NCBI GenBank assembly: GCA_009829735.1
Contig: CM020620.1
Span: 8,076,545 to 8,140,544, forward strand
Direction: 5' to 3'
DNA length: 64,000 nucleotides
Origin: Pyropia yezoensis
Lineage: Eukaryota; Rhodophyta; Bangiophyceae; Bangiales; Bangiaceae
Under the pieces are notes generated by a model that saw only the letters and a program-made list of their open reading frames with translations, was not told the origin of the DNA and made no database searches. Shown in pieces: positions 11,601 to 22,824 of this stretch (within the stretch, counting starts at the first letter, position 1; every line of letters begins with the position of its first letter). The position numbers were made by a program, and so were the translations under genes.

Positions 11601-12311
11601 CCGTGGCGTTAGGCACGGGGTGACGTGGAGGCCGTGCGCCCCACGAGGCACCCTGGCCGTCCCGCCCTGGTCCCCCCCCCCCCCCCCCCCCCTCCCTCCC
11701 TCCTCTACGAGCCGCCCCCTGGCGGCCACACACATACACAACGGGCGGTGGTTCGCATCGACTGTTTGCAGCGGCGGCCGTCAGGCGGCTTGCCCACCCT
11801 CACACGCCCGCCCGACCGCCCGCCCGCCGGCGCTGCCGCCCAGACCTGGCGGCGGCGCCCTCTCGTCGTGCGCCCCTACCCCCCCACCCCTACCTCGTCG
11901 CCGACCGGCCCTACCCTCCACGCGCGCCGGGAGGGCATTGGGCGTGCGGCTGCCGCACACGGGACGGTAGCGGCAGCAGCGGGCACCTGCGCACAACGGG
12001 GCGTCGGCGCTCCCTCGTCAGGGGGGGGGGAACGCCGGCGCGAGGGACGGGAGCGGGCGGGGGCCCTTGAAGGGCGACGCGGCGACGCGGCGCGGCACCC
12101 AGGCCGTGCCGACCGCGCCCGTCTCTGCAACTTGCTCCCATCCCCTCCGTCTGGCTTTCTCTGACCCAGTGCCTGCCATGCGGGCACGCCCCCCCAATCG
12201 AGAGTAACGTCCCCACCCACTCCCCCCTCTTCTTCCCCCCCCTTCTCCCCCCTTGGCCCCTCACATCCCTTCCCGTGCCCTCTACACCCCCCCTTTCCAA
12301 CCCCCCCGCCC
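8644..12311. other. intergenic region without supported genes
   Basis: 3.7 kb with long overlapping frames on both strands, all Pro-, Gly- or Arg-rich and none resembling a protein family. G and C runs of 10 to 20 nt are frequent around 9340-9670. The stretch 9960-10200 is less GC-rich. Two clusters of the GTACTGTAC motif occur near 10.16 and 10.95 kb. The last few hundred bases precede the NADPH oxidase and should contain its promoter. Confidence 0.4.
10157..10179. promoter_or_regulatory. paired GTACTGTAC motifs
   Basis: Two copies of GTACTGTAC about 4 bases apart in an intergenic stretch; a related GTACAGTAC lies at 10946-10954. They match the motif at 1478, 43942 and 63353. No gene start is recognised close by, so the target, if any, is unknown. 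Confidence 0.25.
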
Positions 12312-14895
12312 ATGGGATGGGCGTCCACCCTTGAGGTGGCCGCCGCCACCCACGGCCTCGCCGCCACCGTTGCCGCCGCCTATGCCGTCGTCAGCGTTCT
12401 CCTCGTCGTCGCGGCGGTCGCCGACCAGTCGCCTTACTCGGCGGGCATGGCCGGCGGCGCCGCCCGGTGGGCTCCTGCCGTTGCCCGCGCCGGCGGCGCG
12501 CTCGTCCACCTCAACGCGGTGCTGCTCCTGCTGTCGGGGTGCCGCGTTGCCCTCTCCGCCGGCATCCCCCTGGCGGTGGCGCTGCCGGTCGACCGGGTGC
12601 TCCCGGGCGGCCACATGGCCGTCGCCGCCGCCGCCGCGGTCGCCGCGGCCGTCCACGTGGGCGGCCACGCCGTGCACCTGGCGGCGGGCGGGGACGGGCC
12701 GCCGGGGGGGACGGGCGCCATGGTCCTCGTGTCGGGGGGGGTGCTGGTGGCGCTGCTTGTCGGCCTCCGGATGGTTACCCTCCGGTGGGTGCGTGTGCAC
12801 CGGCGGGAGGTGTTTGCGGTGGGGCACGGCGTCCTGGCCGCCGCGGCGGTGGCGGCGCTGGCGGTGCACGGCATGCACCGGGGGGCGCCGTCGAGCGTCA
12901 AGTGGCTGGCGCCCGCGGCGGCGGTGTACGGGCTTGACCTGCTGGCCCGGCGGTGGCGCACCCACACCGTCGTGGTCGCCGTTGGTGCCGACGCCGCCAC
13001 CGACGCCGTGGCCGACGCCGCGGCAGACGCCGCCCCGACGGCGGCGCCACACCCCCCCACCACAAGCCGCCTGTACGGCAACGTCCTGTGCTTGGCCGTG
13101 CCGCGGCCATTTCCCTTTGTGGCGGGCCAGGCCGTCCTCCTCCGCGTGCCGGCCCTGTCCCGCCACCAGTGGCACCCGTTTACTATTGCGTCGGCGCCCG
13201 CCGACCCGATGCTGCGCCTGTACGTCAAGGCCGCGGGCGACTGGACGGGCGCGCTGCTCGACCTGTGGCGGTCCACAGCGGCGGCGGCGGCGGCGGCGGC
13301 CGGCAGCGGCGGCGACGGCGGGGGGGGCGCGGGGGGGAGCCTCATCGTGCAGCTGCAGGGGCCGTACGGGGCGCCGTCGCAGCACGCCGCCGCGTACGAC
13401 CGGCTGGTGCTAGTCGGCGCGGGCATTGGCGCCACCCCATTTGTGTCGGTGGTGCAGCACTTTTCGGCGCTCATGGGTGGGGGGGCGGGCGCGGGCGCCG
13501 CCACGCCCTCCCCGGGCGCCGCGTCGGCCGTCACCGCCGACGTCACAACTGTTGCCAACGGGACCGCCGCGGGCGCCGCGGCTGACGCTGCGCGGCAGGA
13601 GGCGGACAGGCGGCCGTGGGCGGGCTGGTCTGCGTGCGTGGCGCCCGCGCCGTCGGCACCGTCGGCGGGCGTACCCCCCGGCGCCGTGGCGATTGACGTT
13701 GGCAGCACCTCCACGGTGACCGCCGACAGCGCCACCGACGGGGACTGTGGGGGTGGCGGGGTCAAGGCGGCCGCTGCCGCCGCTACCGCCGCCGCCGCCC
13801 CCACAGCCGTGCTCCCCCCCCTGTCCCTTCCCCCGCGGTTGCCTTGTCCCCCCCCCCCCGCGGGCGCCGCCACCTCTGCCGTCTCCCGCGTGCCCACCGC
13901 CGTGTGGGAGGCCGCGTCGGCGCGGGGCAGCTGCGCAGACCTGGGCGTCAGCCTCGACGGCGTGCCCGACGGCGTCACGCTCCCCTCCTCCCCCTGCCCT
14001 TCCTCCCCCGCCGCCGCGTCGGCCGTCACCCCCTTGACCGCGTCGGCCGCTGCGCGGGCGCATGTGGTGGCCGCCTCGGCGGCGGTTGGGGTGGCCACGC
14101 TGTGGGCAGCCGGCGCGCGGGTGGCGCTGCTGGCCGCCGCCGCCGTCGCGGGCGCCGTCAATGTCCACGCCGCGTCGCCCGCCCTCTACACCGCCCCCCC
14201 GCTGGTGGTGGCCGACGCCGTCGCCGCCGCGGCGGTGGCGGCGGCGGTGCTGGGCGGCCTTGCCGTCGAGGCCGCCACGGCGGCGGCGGCGACGGCGGCG
14301 GCGGGGGGCCGGCGGGCGGCGCCCCCAGCGGGCGGCGCCGCCGCCCGCGCCGTCCTGTGGGTGGAGCGCCTCGCCGCGCCGCCGCTGCTGCTGCACCCGC
14401 TGGTCGCCGCGGCGGTGGCGCTGTGCATGGACGGCGGGGCGGTGCGGGTGCCCGCCGCCGCGGCGGTGGTGCACGTGGCGGTGCTCTACCCATCGGCGGC
14501 GGTGGTGGCCGCAGCGCACGTGGCGCGCGTGGCGGGGGGGGCGCTGCTGGGCGGCCGCCGCCGCCGCCGCCGCCGCCGCGGCCGCCTTGGCAGCCGCCAC
14601 CTGGCAGGGGGCGCATCGTCGGCCAGCCTCAGCTCCCTCGGGGGGCACGGCGGCTGGGGCAACTGCGAAGGGCGGCTGGGGGGGGCCGCGGCGGCGGTGG
14701 CGACGGGCCCCCCGCCGCTGTCGTCGCTGGACTTTGTGTGGGTGGTGCGGCGGCCAGAGGACGACGCGTGGCTCCGCGCTGAGCTCGCCGCCGTGGCCGC
14801 GTCGCCGGGGCGGGTGCGCCTCCACCGGTGGGTCACCCGCCCGTCGTCGTCGCCGCCCCCGCCCCCCACACCGCCGCCGCTGCCGCCGCTTCCGC

Positions 14896-14927
<32 letters not shown>

Positions 14928-15512
14928 CAGTCCCCATCACCGCCCCGGCCGCAGGAGCAGCCGCCGGGGGTCTCACCGTTGGAGTTGCCGCCACCCCCCC
15001 CCCCCCGCTCCTCCCCCCCCCCTCCCGACCCCGTGCCGCCATCCCCCCAATGCGGCGACCCGGTTCTCCCTCCCCGGCACAAGTCTTCCCCCCCCCCCCC
15101 CCCCCCCCCCTTGCCCACCCCTCCCCCCCCGCAACGCCCCCCGCCCCCGCCACCTGCCCCCCTCACCCGCACCGCCACCGGCCGCCCCGACTGGACCGCC
15201 GTCCTGTCCGACGTGGCGGCGGCGAGCCGGTCAGGTGCGGCGGTGGGGGTGTTTTGCTGCGGACCCCCGGCGGTGGCCGCGGGCGTGCGGGCGGCAACCG
15301 CCGTGGCGGCCGCCGCGTCAGCCGCCGCGGCCGTGCGGCACGGGGTCGGAGGGGGGGGGGGGCACGGCGTGCCGCCCCCGCCCCCGCCGCCGCGGCCGCC
15401 ACCGCCACCGCCGCCCGTGGGGGGGGGGGTGGGGGAGGGCGCGGGGGACCGCCGCGCGCCGGCGTACGGGTGCGGCGTGCGGCTGACCTTTCGGCAGGAG
15501 CGCTTTGCGTAA
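12312..15512 (+). CDS. NADPH oxidase / ferric reductase-type protein with split NADPH domain
   Basis: A 1066-residue single-exon flavocytochrome of the NOX/Rboh/FRE superfamily, which moves electrons from NADPH via FAD and two haems across a membrane to oxygen or ferric iron. The N-terminal helices carry two His pairs with haem-ligand spacing (His101/His115 and His172/His186). The FAD motif HPFTIASAP is at about 288-296, the first NADPH segment GAGIGATPF at about 370, and the second CGPP at about 981. The C-terminus ends in a NOX-like aromatic/acidic tail (FRQERFA). Between the two NADPH segments lie about 600 extra residues, including roughly four hydrophobic helices between residues 584 and 748, flanked by Ala/Pro-rich linkers. 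This insert is known from red-algal NADPH oxidases. No EF-hands are visible. Whether it reduces oxygen or iron cannot be decided here. Confidence 0.85.
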
Positions 15513-15830
15513 GCGACGCAGGCGTAGCGCGGCAACACCGCGTTGGCGGGGATGCACGCCACTTTGTCACCGCTAATACTAATCCGACCGATTTCATTGG
15601 ACAGAGGCACTTCGATATCGAGTGAACGCTCTGTCATTGGGCAGAGGCGGGCATCTTGGATGTGGGCAAATATATCGAGAAAGTCTCAGATCGTACTGTT
15701 TCCACGCTAACGCGGAGCACTCATTGGCCAGTTGTCCACCTTTTGAGGCATGCCATTGGCCTGTTGTGGGTCTGTTGTTGTTATTGTCGCCACGTGACAA
15801 ATTTTGGAGAACTGTGATACATATTCCTAC
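15513..15830. other. 3' flank of the oxidase gene and CCAAT-containing spacer
   Basis: No gene. Composition drops sharply in GC compared with the oxidase. It contains the first of a run of CCAAT/ATTGG pentamers (near 15596, 15636, 15722 and 15750) that continue through the inverted-repeat element to about 16.4 kb. Confidence 0.4.
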
Positions 15831-16400
15831 TATTGCAGTTCTCCCAATTTTGGCCGATCCGGACAAGAACAAGAACAACAGTCCACTGACCAATGACATG
15901 CCTCACAGGATGCCTCTCTGACCAATGAGAGCTCCGAATCAGCCTCCATTCTTGTGCGAACAGTAAGATCTGCAACTTTCCCGGGACTCCGAGCACATGG
16001 AGGGGAGAACCTGAATGGAACAGACACCAAGACAAGCTGGACAACTGTTCCGGAGAGGAACGAGCCGATGTGGGGGGAATCTTCGGCGATCTCAGCCGAG
16101 AGAACAACAGTGTTTCGACCAATCAGCGATTGGTAACAGGCCCACTGTGGCTGCAGCCAATCGCCTGCTCTGGGCGATCGGGCCCCTAGGGCACGCGATT
16201 GGCTCGCCCTCACCTGCCAGCACGCGATTGGCTCACACAGTTGTTCATGCAGTGTTGTTCTTGTCCGGATCGGCCAAAATTGGGAGAACAGCAATATCCA
16301 GTCACCACATATGGTAGGTTGCAGAAAAAAGATACACGGAGCGCTCTTTTCTCATTCCTCCGAGAACCTTTGGGCCACAGGCCTGAGCCAATCAGGTGCC
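15590..16400. promoter_or_regulatory. cluster of CCAAT/ATTGG boxes
   Basis: About eleven CCAAT or ATTGG pentamers occur on both strands, several in the extended form GACCAAT or GATTGGCTC. One inverted pair, CCAATC-agc-GATTGG, is at about 16120. This is far denser than elsewhere in this GC-rich window. CCAAT is the NF-Y recognition core in eukaryotes, but no gene start is recognised nearby, so a promoter role is speculative; part of the cluster lies inside the inverted-repeat element. Confidence 0.25.
15831..16296. mobile_element. candidate non-autonomous inverted-repeat element (MITE-like)
   Basis: The left arm 15831-15879 and right arm 16254-16296 are reverse complements over about 42 bases with few differences. 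The arms begin TATTGCWGTTCTCCC and contain GGCCGATCCGGACAAGAAC. About 375 bases separate them and hold no open frame of note, only CCAAT-type pentamers on both strands. Size and structure fit a miniature inverted-repeat element, but I could not identify a target-site duplication, and no transposase with matching ends is present, so the class is unknown. Confidence 0.5.
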
Positions 16401-16619
16401 TTGACGGTATGCCCCGGTGTAATGGGCCCCACATGAGCGGTGGTGGGTCCCTTTCGGGAAACCCTGCCAGCGTGCTCATCAAGAGGGACAGCGGGATGGG
16501 GGCACACGCGGTGGGGTAGGCCACGACACGGGGGGTCGGGCCGGTGCTGCACAGCGACGACGACGGTGACGACGGTGACGACGACGACGACGATGGCGAC
16601 GACGGCGGCGGCAGCAGCA

Positions 16620-16624
16620 GTCAC

Positions 16625-16655
<31 letters not shown>

Positions 16656-16790
16656 TCGGCGGCAGCGGCAACGTCGGCGGCGGCGGCAACGTCGGCGGCG
16701 GCGGCAACGTCGGCGGCGGCGGCAACGTCGGCAGCAGCGGCAACGTCGGCGGCGGTGGCCACGTCGGCAACAGCGGCGACGACGGCGAGT
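16620..16790 (+). repeat. 15-bp GC-rich minisatellite
   Basis: Tandem copies of AACGTCGGCGGCGGC with minor substitutions, preceded by a GACGACGGT array. They encode Gly-Asn-Val repeats on plus and Arg/Cys-rich frames on minus. I see nothing to suggest that either is a real protein. Confidence 0.7.
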
Positions 16791-19700
16791 TTGGGGGGGG
16801 GAGGGGGGGGACGGCAGTGGCGGCGGCGGCGACGGCGATGGCCGCGGCGGCGGTGGCGGCGGCGATGACGAGTTTTTTGGGGGGGAGGGGGGGGACGGCG
16901 GCGGCGACGTCAGCGGCGGCGGCGGAATGGACGACAGCAGCGACGACGGCGTGTTTAGGGGGGGGGGGGGAGGGCCGGCGGCGGGGACGGTGTTTTGGGG
17001 GGGGGGGGGGGGGGGCGGCGGGCAGACGGCCGTGTAGACTTTTTGGTGGGGGTGAGGCAGGCCACAGGAAGATGTGGCCACGTTTTTTTGGGCGGCGGTG
17101 GTGCCGCCGCCGTTGTGGGAGAGGGAGAGCAGGGCGGCAGGCGGCCGCGGGGATGGTTCGCAGGGGGAGGGTGGGGGGACGGTGGGGACGCTTTGTGAGG
17201 GGGTCGGGCAGGTCGCTTGGGACGGCGGGGTCGGTTTTTTTCGCTGGGGGGTGTGGTGGCGGTAGCAGCGCCAGGGGGTGGAGGGGGACGGTTCCAAGGG
17301 CTGGTAGCTGCCCATTTTTGGAGGGGGCGGGCTGGGGACGTTGATGGCTTTCTGCGTTGGGGGCATTCTAGTGACGCATGGCGGCGGTGTTTTGTTTGGG
17401 CGATGGCGGCTGCGGCGATGGCGGGCGGTTCGATAGCTGGATGCGGGGGCGGGGGGAGGGTCTGTAGGCGTAAGGAGAAACGGGCAGGGTAAAGTCATTG
17501 TTTGAATTGGAGTGGAGCGGGTGGCGGCGACAACAGTGGCATTGGTGCTAGCCGCCGGCGCCGGCGCCCGCGTCAGCGCAGGCGCTTTTCTTTCCATTGC
17601 GGGCGCAGGGGGGCAGGCGCGGTGGCTCCACTGGGCAGAAGGGATATGAGGGACGGGGTGGGTAAATTCTGGTGCAGCAGGACAGGGAGGAAGGTGGTGT
17701 CGGGATGGTGCAGGGCGTCGTGCGGGCCCCACTTTGGGGGGGGGCATGGGATGGTCTGCCCGATAGGCCAAACAGCACCGAGGCACTTCGTGCTCAAAGC
17801 ACGAAGTGCCTTGATGCGATGTCGTGCACTTTCACCTCTTCTCGAGGCATGACCCCCCCCCACGCCACGCACATGTGAGACGCTTTCCCCCTTGCCTCCT
17901 GGGCCCGTGCACTGTCCGCGCCTGTCGAGAACCCACTCCACCTGGGCATGCCCCCCCGCACTGCACTCCACCTGCCAAAGGTGGAACCGCCAGAGGGAAG
18001 CGGGCTGGGGGGGGTTGCCTCCCTGATGTGCCTGGTCCAGGAGAGGAGTCCACGAGGGGAAGGGGGGGGAGAGGCCCGCTTCATCAGGAGCATAAGGGGC
18101 ACCTGCCCAAGATGCCACAACGGGCACTGGACACATGAGGACCAGGCTTCTTCGCGTGGACCAATCAGGCGACCCCATGACATGGAACATTTACCCCAAG
18201 AACGGCGATCTCAAAAACGGTGACCCGCACACGGAAAAAAGTCCTCAAAACAATGGCCTCCAGCCGTCCCATGGCTCCTCTCTAAAATCGACTACCCCTC
18301 TGCCAAGCCTCAGTTAGCACGTAGGCCAGGACCGACCCCCGAGCCGGGCAAATCAATGCGAAAAGGATGCCCCCATTTCAGGGTCGACAGCAGCCGGTCC
18401 ACCCAGGGTGTCCCTGAAAGCGGTACGCCGTCCCGGGGACCCAAGGACCTCATGAGTTCGTATGGGGCTCTGTGATCCTTCTGTCAGCATGGCGCCCGTG
18501 GACCCCGCCACGGCCGGTGTGGAGCCCGGGCCCGAGCCGAGAAAAACCTCCATGTATCTTTTTTGTGCAACGTACCATAGATAAGCTTAGCTTTGCAGTC
18601 TACATCACAAAACGGCAATGCAGGAAAAGTATGGGCTGGAACGAATAATATAAGTTCGCGTATCATGTATTCGGCGGACCCGTCGGATAAACAATTGGGG
18701 TGCTGAGCGGCCTGGCAAGGGCGGCAGACGGCGGCCGCGGCGCCCCCTCTCGGACCCCTCCCTTCCTTCCGCCCCCCCCCGGCCCGCTCAGTGGTGGGGG
18801 CTATGTGGGGATGAAGAGCCCCGTATGGAGTCTGTGTTTAGCGGCGGCGACGGTGGCGACATGAGGAGCGGCGGTGGCGGTTGGGGGCGGCGGTTGGGTG
18901 GTGAGTGGGCACCGCGCAGACGGTTCGGCAACGGTCGGGACCCGCACAAGCGGTGGGGGAGCCCCTCCTCTGAAGGAGCTCCTCCACACAAGCCATCGAA
19001 CGTGGCCGCGATGGGCGCTTGCGGACGGGGGGCTGGCTGGGGAGCACACTCCCTCCCGCGCCGGCGGCGCCCCCCCCCCCCCGTACGCGACCGGTGGGCA
19101 AATCCGGATGTGCATGGGCACGCGGCGCTCTGCGGTGGGGCAGACACGGACAAGGACGGGTGGGTGCGGGTGGGTGGCCCCTTGCCTCTCCCGCCTGTCC
19201 TCCGCGGCAGGCGGTGCCGCGCGCCTCGCTGTCTGGCCCATCGTGACGTTACGTCAACGGCTGGGTCCCGCCCGCGCGCAGCGGCGGCGCCGCCGGCCGC
19301 CGTCCCTCCCCCCTTGTCGGGCGGCCCCAGACGTTGCGGTCACCGACGGCCGCCGCGTCGCACCGCACGGCCCGTCGTCGCGCGGCTCGACGCCCGTGGG
19401 GTCCACACACACACAGAACGGGTCTTTTCTCCCCTCGTTTCAGCGCGCGTGCCTCACTTCTGTCCGAGCCAATGAAGGGGGCTGCACGGCGCGACGGGGG
19501 GGCAGGGCGGGGGGGGGGGGGGGCGTCCATAGCAACGACAACCTTTGAACGTGTGACGGCCCTACAGCGAGGACTCCCTGAGGGGGAGTACCGCAGCCGT
19601 TGGGCGCGCGCTACGCACACCACGTGGGTATCGGGGGAAGAGGAGGGGGGAAGAGGGGCGGCTCCATCCCATATGCACATAGAATACGCACCGTCGCGAC

Positions 19701-20801
19701 GCGATGATTGCTCGTCCCGCCGGCAGCCTGCGCCAAACCCCCCGGCCACGCGCCCGGCCGTGCGCGCCGCCAATCGGGACAGCCGCCGGGACGGTGGGCC
19801 CCGCGCGGGCGAGCGGCGGGCGGTTCCGCTCCCCCCTCGTTCAGCGTCCCGCGTTTGCACACGCGGCCGCCAACCACAGAGGGTCAGGGGGGGGGTCGTG
19901 CAACGCCGCGCAGGGAGTGCGAGACGCGTGGCCCCCCCGCGCTACTACGCACGCCCCCTGGCCGGCGCCCATTGAAGACGCGGCGGACGGCCAGCCACGT
20001 GCCCTGCGCTTGCGCGCGCAGGGGGGGCGCGCCGCCCCCCCCACCCACTGCCGGTACAATGGGTAGGGGGAAGCGGTGGAGGCTGGAGGGGGGGGTGCCC
20101 TGGGAGGGGGGGACGCGGCCGCTCGTGGTGGACCCGCGCACCCCACCCCCGCTGCCCTGTCCACCCTTTTTTGTCTCCCCCTGGCCTTGCCCCCGCACGC
20201 CCCGGCGGGTCCCGGCATGACACCCCCCCGCCGGGCGGGGACCCGCGCCTCGGCGGGAGCGCCAAGACGAGAGTGGGACGGCCGGCCGTCTTTCCACACG
20301 CCCCCTTGACAGCCAAAGACGGCGGCCGGGCGCGACGCCGGCCGACCGCCCCGCCTCCGTGCGTGACCCCCCCCCCCTCCCGCCGCATACGGCGCGGCGG
20401 GGGGTGGGAGGCGCACGTGTGGACCAAGACGACGCGGACCAAAGACGACGCGGACTTTGGGAGAGGGGGGATGGGGCAGTGGCTGGGGTCATTTGTTCGA
20501 CTGGGAAGCGGCGTGTGGGGTCCATACATGTATATTCATGTACACAGCTGTGTACGACCTGCGCTCGTTGCGGCTCAGTGATACAGTGTGGACGGCGGGG
20601 GCAGGGAGCTCCATCTTGTATGGCAGGGGGATGCGTGGGGGAAGCAGAGGAGGGCGGGTTGGAGGGGGCGGCCGCTACCCCGCGGGGGGTCGGTGCCACC
20701 CCGCAAGGCGTCGTCGACGATGGACGGCCAACCGTTGGGCGGGAGGGGCCCGGGGCGGGCGGGTGGGGAGAGCCCGGCGGCAGGCAGAAGCTCCCTCCAC
20801 G

Positions 20802-20836
<35 letters not shown>

Positions 20837-21474
20837 CGGGGGGGCGGCGGCGCGAGCGCGTGGGGTCTCACCCAAAGAGCGCGTGGGGCTGGGAGGGGGG
20901 GAGTACGGACGGGCCGCCCGTCTCCAACCCCCCCCCTGGCGGGTCCCCACGGGGGCCCAGCAAGGCGGGCACCCCACGGGGGCCCAGCACGGCGGGCTGG
21001 CTGTGTAGCGTGTAAGAGAGGGTTCCCCCCCCGCCCCCCCTCCCCCCACGAGTGGCACATGCACCACCCCCACGCTTTGGCACGGCGTTGCAGCAGCAGC
21101 AGCAGCAGAGGGTCTGGAGGAGGGGCAGGGGACACTGTTGAAAGCGACGATGGGGACGGACGGCGGCTGCCGACGCGGGACCATCCGTACCAGGGTCCCT
21201 ACGCACCTACCTATGTAGTAGTACATCCCACACCACCGCCGCCTTGGGCGAGGGGGGGGGGGGGGGGAGCGGAAGCTGCGCATCCCAAAACAGACGGAGA
21301 GGCCGCTGTGTGGCTCGGGTGCCGTGTACGGCGCCCCCGGACAGCGGCGGGCCCGGCGCGGCCGGCGCGGCCGGCGGGCGCCGGCGGGCGCCGGCGTGGC
21401 CGGCGTGGCCGGCGGCAGGCGGGTAGCGCATGGACGGTGGTGCGGCCGGGTGCGTTGACGGGGCGGCCGGCGGT

Positions 21475-21505
<31 letters not shown>

Positions 21506-22824
21506 GCCGCCGCGGGGGTGGCCGGCCGGCAAGGCGGGGGGGCGGGCGGCCGTCTGTGGTGGGGCCGTTGGCGGGGAGGGAGCGCCCCCCGTGTCGCCAT
21601 CCCACCCATGATGGCCATGACGTCATGGCCGGCGCATGCAAGAGGGGGGTGGTGGGGTGGGGGGGGCAGAGGGGGGGGGCGACGAGGTGGGCGGCCGGCA
21701 CGGTGGGCGTCGTCGACCTGGGGAGGGGGGAGCGGCGGGAGCGCCGCCGCGGGAGCGGCCAAGTCAAGGCGCCGCCGCCGCCGCCCGCCGCCGCCCGCCG
21801 CCGCTACCGCCGCCGTCGTCGCGGCAGCCCGCCGTCGCCCAACACCCCCGTCGCAGTCGCCGTAGGCGCTGGCGCCTGCCTGCCCGCCCCCCCCTCCCCC
21901 CCCTTTCTCTTTTGTTTTTTCTTGCCGCCGCCCCCGCCGCCCGCCGCCCCAACGGCGCGTCGCCGGCACCGCCCCGCGGCGGGACCCCCCCTGCCGGTCC
22001 CCCTCCCCACCGCCTCCGCGTCGTGGCCGTCGCCGGGCGGGGGCGCCCCCTACGCTCCTGCCCCCGCTTCCGCTCCCGCTCCCGCTTCCCCACCCACCCC
22101 CCCCCCCCCCCCCCCCCCCCCCCCGCCCTGCGGGAAAAAAAAAAAAAAAAAAATGGGAACTCCCGCCGCGCCGGCGCACCGCACCGGCACGGCGCCAGGG
22201 GTGGCCGTCTGCACCCCACCGTGGCGCGGCGTCGCGCACGGTCCTCCCCGCCCTTCTCGCATCCTCGCCCCTCCCCCCCCCCCCCCGACACGCCCTCCTC
22301 GCCGGGCGGGGAGCAGACGGGGGGGGGGGGGGGAGCGTGGAAAGCGGCGGTGCGTTTACATAAAGAGGTAAGGGCCGGGCGGGCAGGGACGGTTCTTCCG
22401 CTCCCGGGCATGCCCCGGCACCCCCCTCGTAGCTTGCGCCGCCCCCGCCGCCACCCCCTTCCCCCCCCCCCACCCTGACGGCCGCCCCCCCCCCCCTTGA
22501 CTGAACCGGGGGCGACGCGGGAGCGCTCCAAGGGGGCAACGCCGCGCCGGCGCCCGGCACCCGACTCCCCCTCGCGCGGCGCCCCCGCGACAGGGAGGGA
22601 CACCGCCCCGCCTGCAAGTCACCCCCGCCTACGGCTGGTGGGCAGGGCCGGTCGGCACGCGCCCCACCCCCCTCTTCCCCATCCCTCCCCTTGTCCCTCT
22701 GGCGGAAGGCGCGGCAGGTTGGGGAGTTGCTTGGGGTCGTGCGGCCGCGCCGCATCGCGCCCTGTCCCCGCTGTCCCCCATCCCCCTGCCGCTGCCCCCG
22801 CCCCTCCCCCCCCGCTCCCGCCCC
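16791..22824. other. 6-kb stretch without supported genes
   Basis: Apart from the hairpin, I find only low-complexity open frames. The segment 18140-18700 is less GC-rich and could be old mobile-element sequence, but no domain is recognisable. From 18.7 to 22.8 kb G and C homopolymers dominate (for example about 20806-20836 G and 22097-22123 C, followed by an A run). The last few hundred bases precede the transporter gene. Confidence 0.35.
17782..17810. repeat. perfect 13-bp hairpin
   Basis: GGCACTTCGTGCT, a 3-base CAA loop, then its exact reverse complement. The hairpin lies in non-coding sequence just after a G-rich stretch. It could end a transcript from the left, be a remnant of an inverted-repeat element, or encode a small structured RNA; nothing else here discriminates. 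Confidence 0.5.

Noticed and set aside
16640-16760. CRISPR-like spaced repeat
   Set aside because: Contiguous 15-bp minisatellite without unique spacers, in a eukaryotic context.
16479-17786. Pro/Arg-rich minus ORF and Gly-rich plus ORF over the minisatellite
   Set aside because: Both derive from the 15-bp repeat and G-rich tracts; no family resemblance, and neither frame is better supported than the other.
18540-18690. Possible snRNA (U2/U6-like) in the less GC-rich island
   Set aside because: Short words such as GGAACGA looked suggestive, but the conserved blocks of U2 or U6 are absent on both strands.
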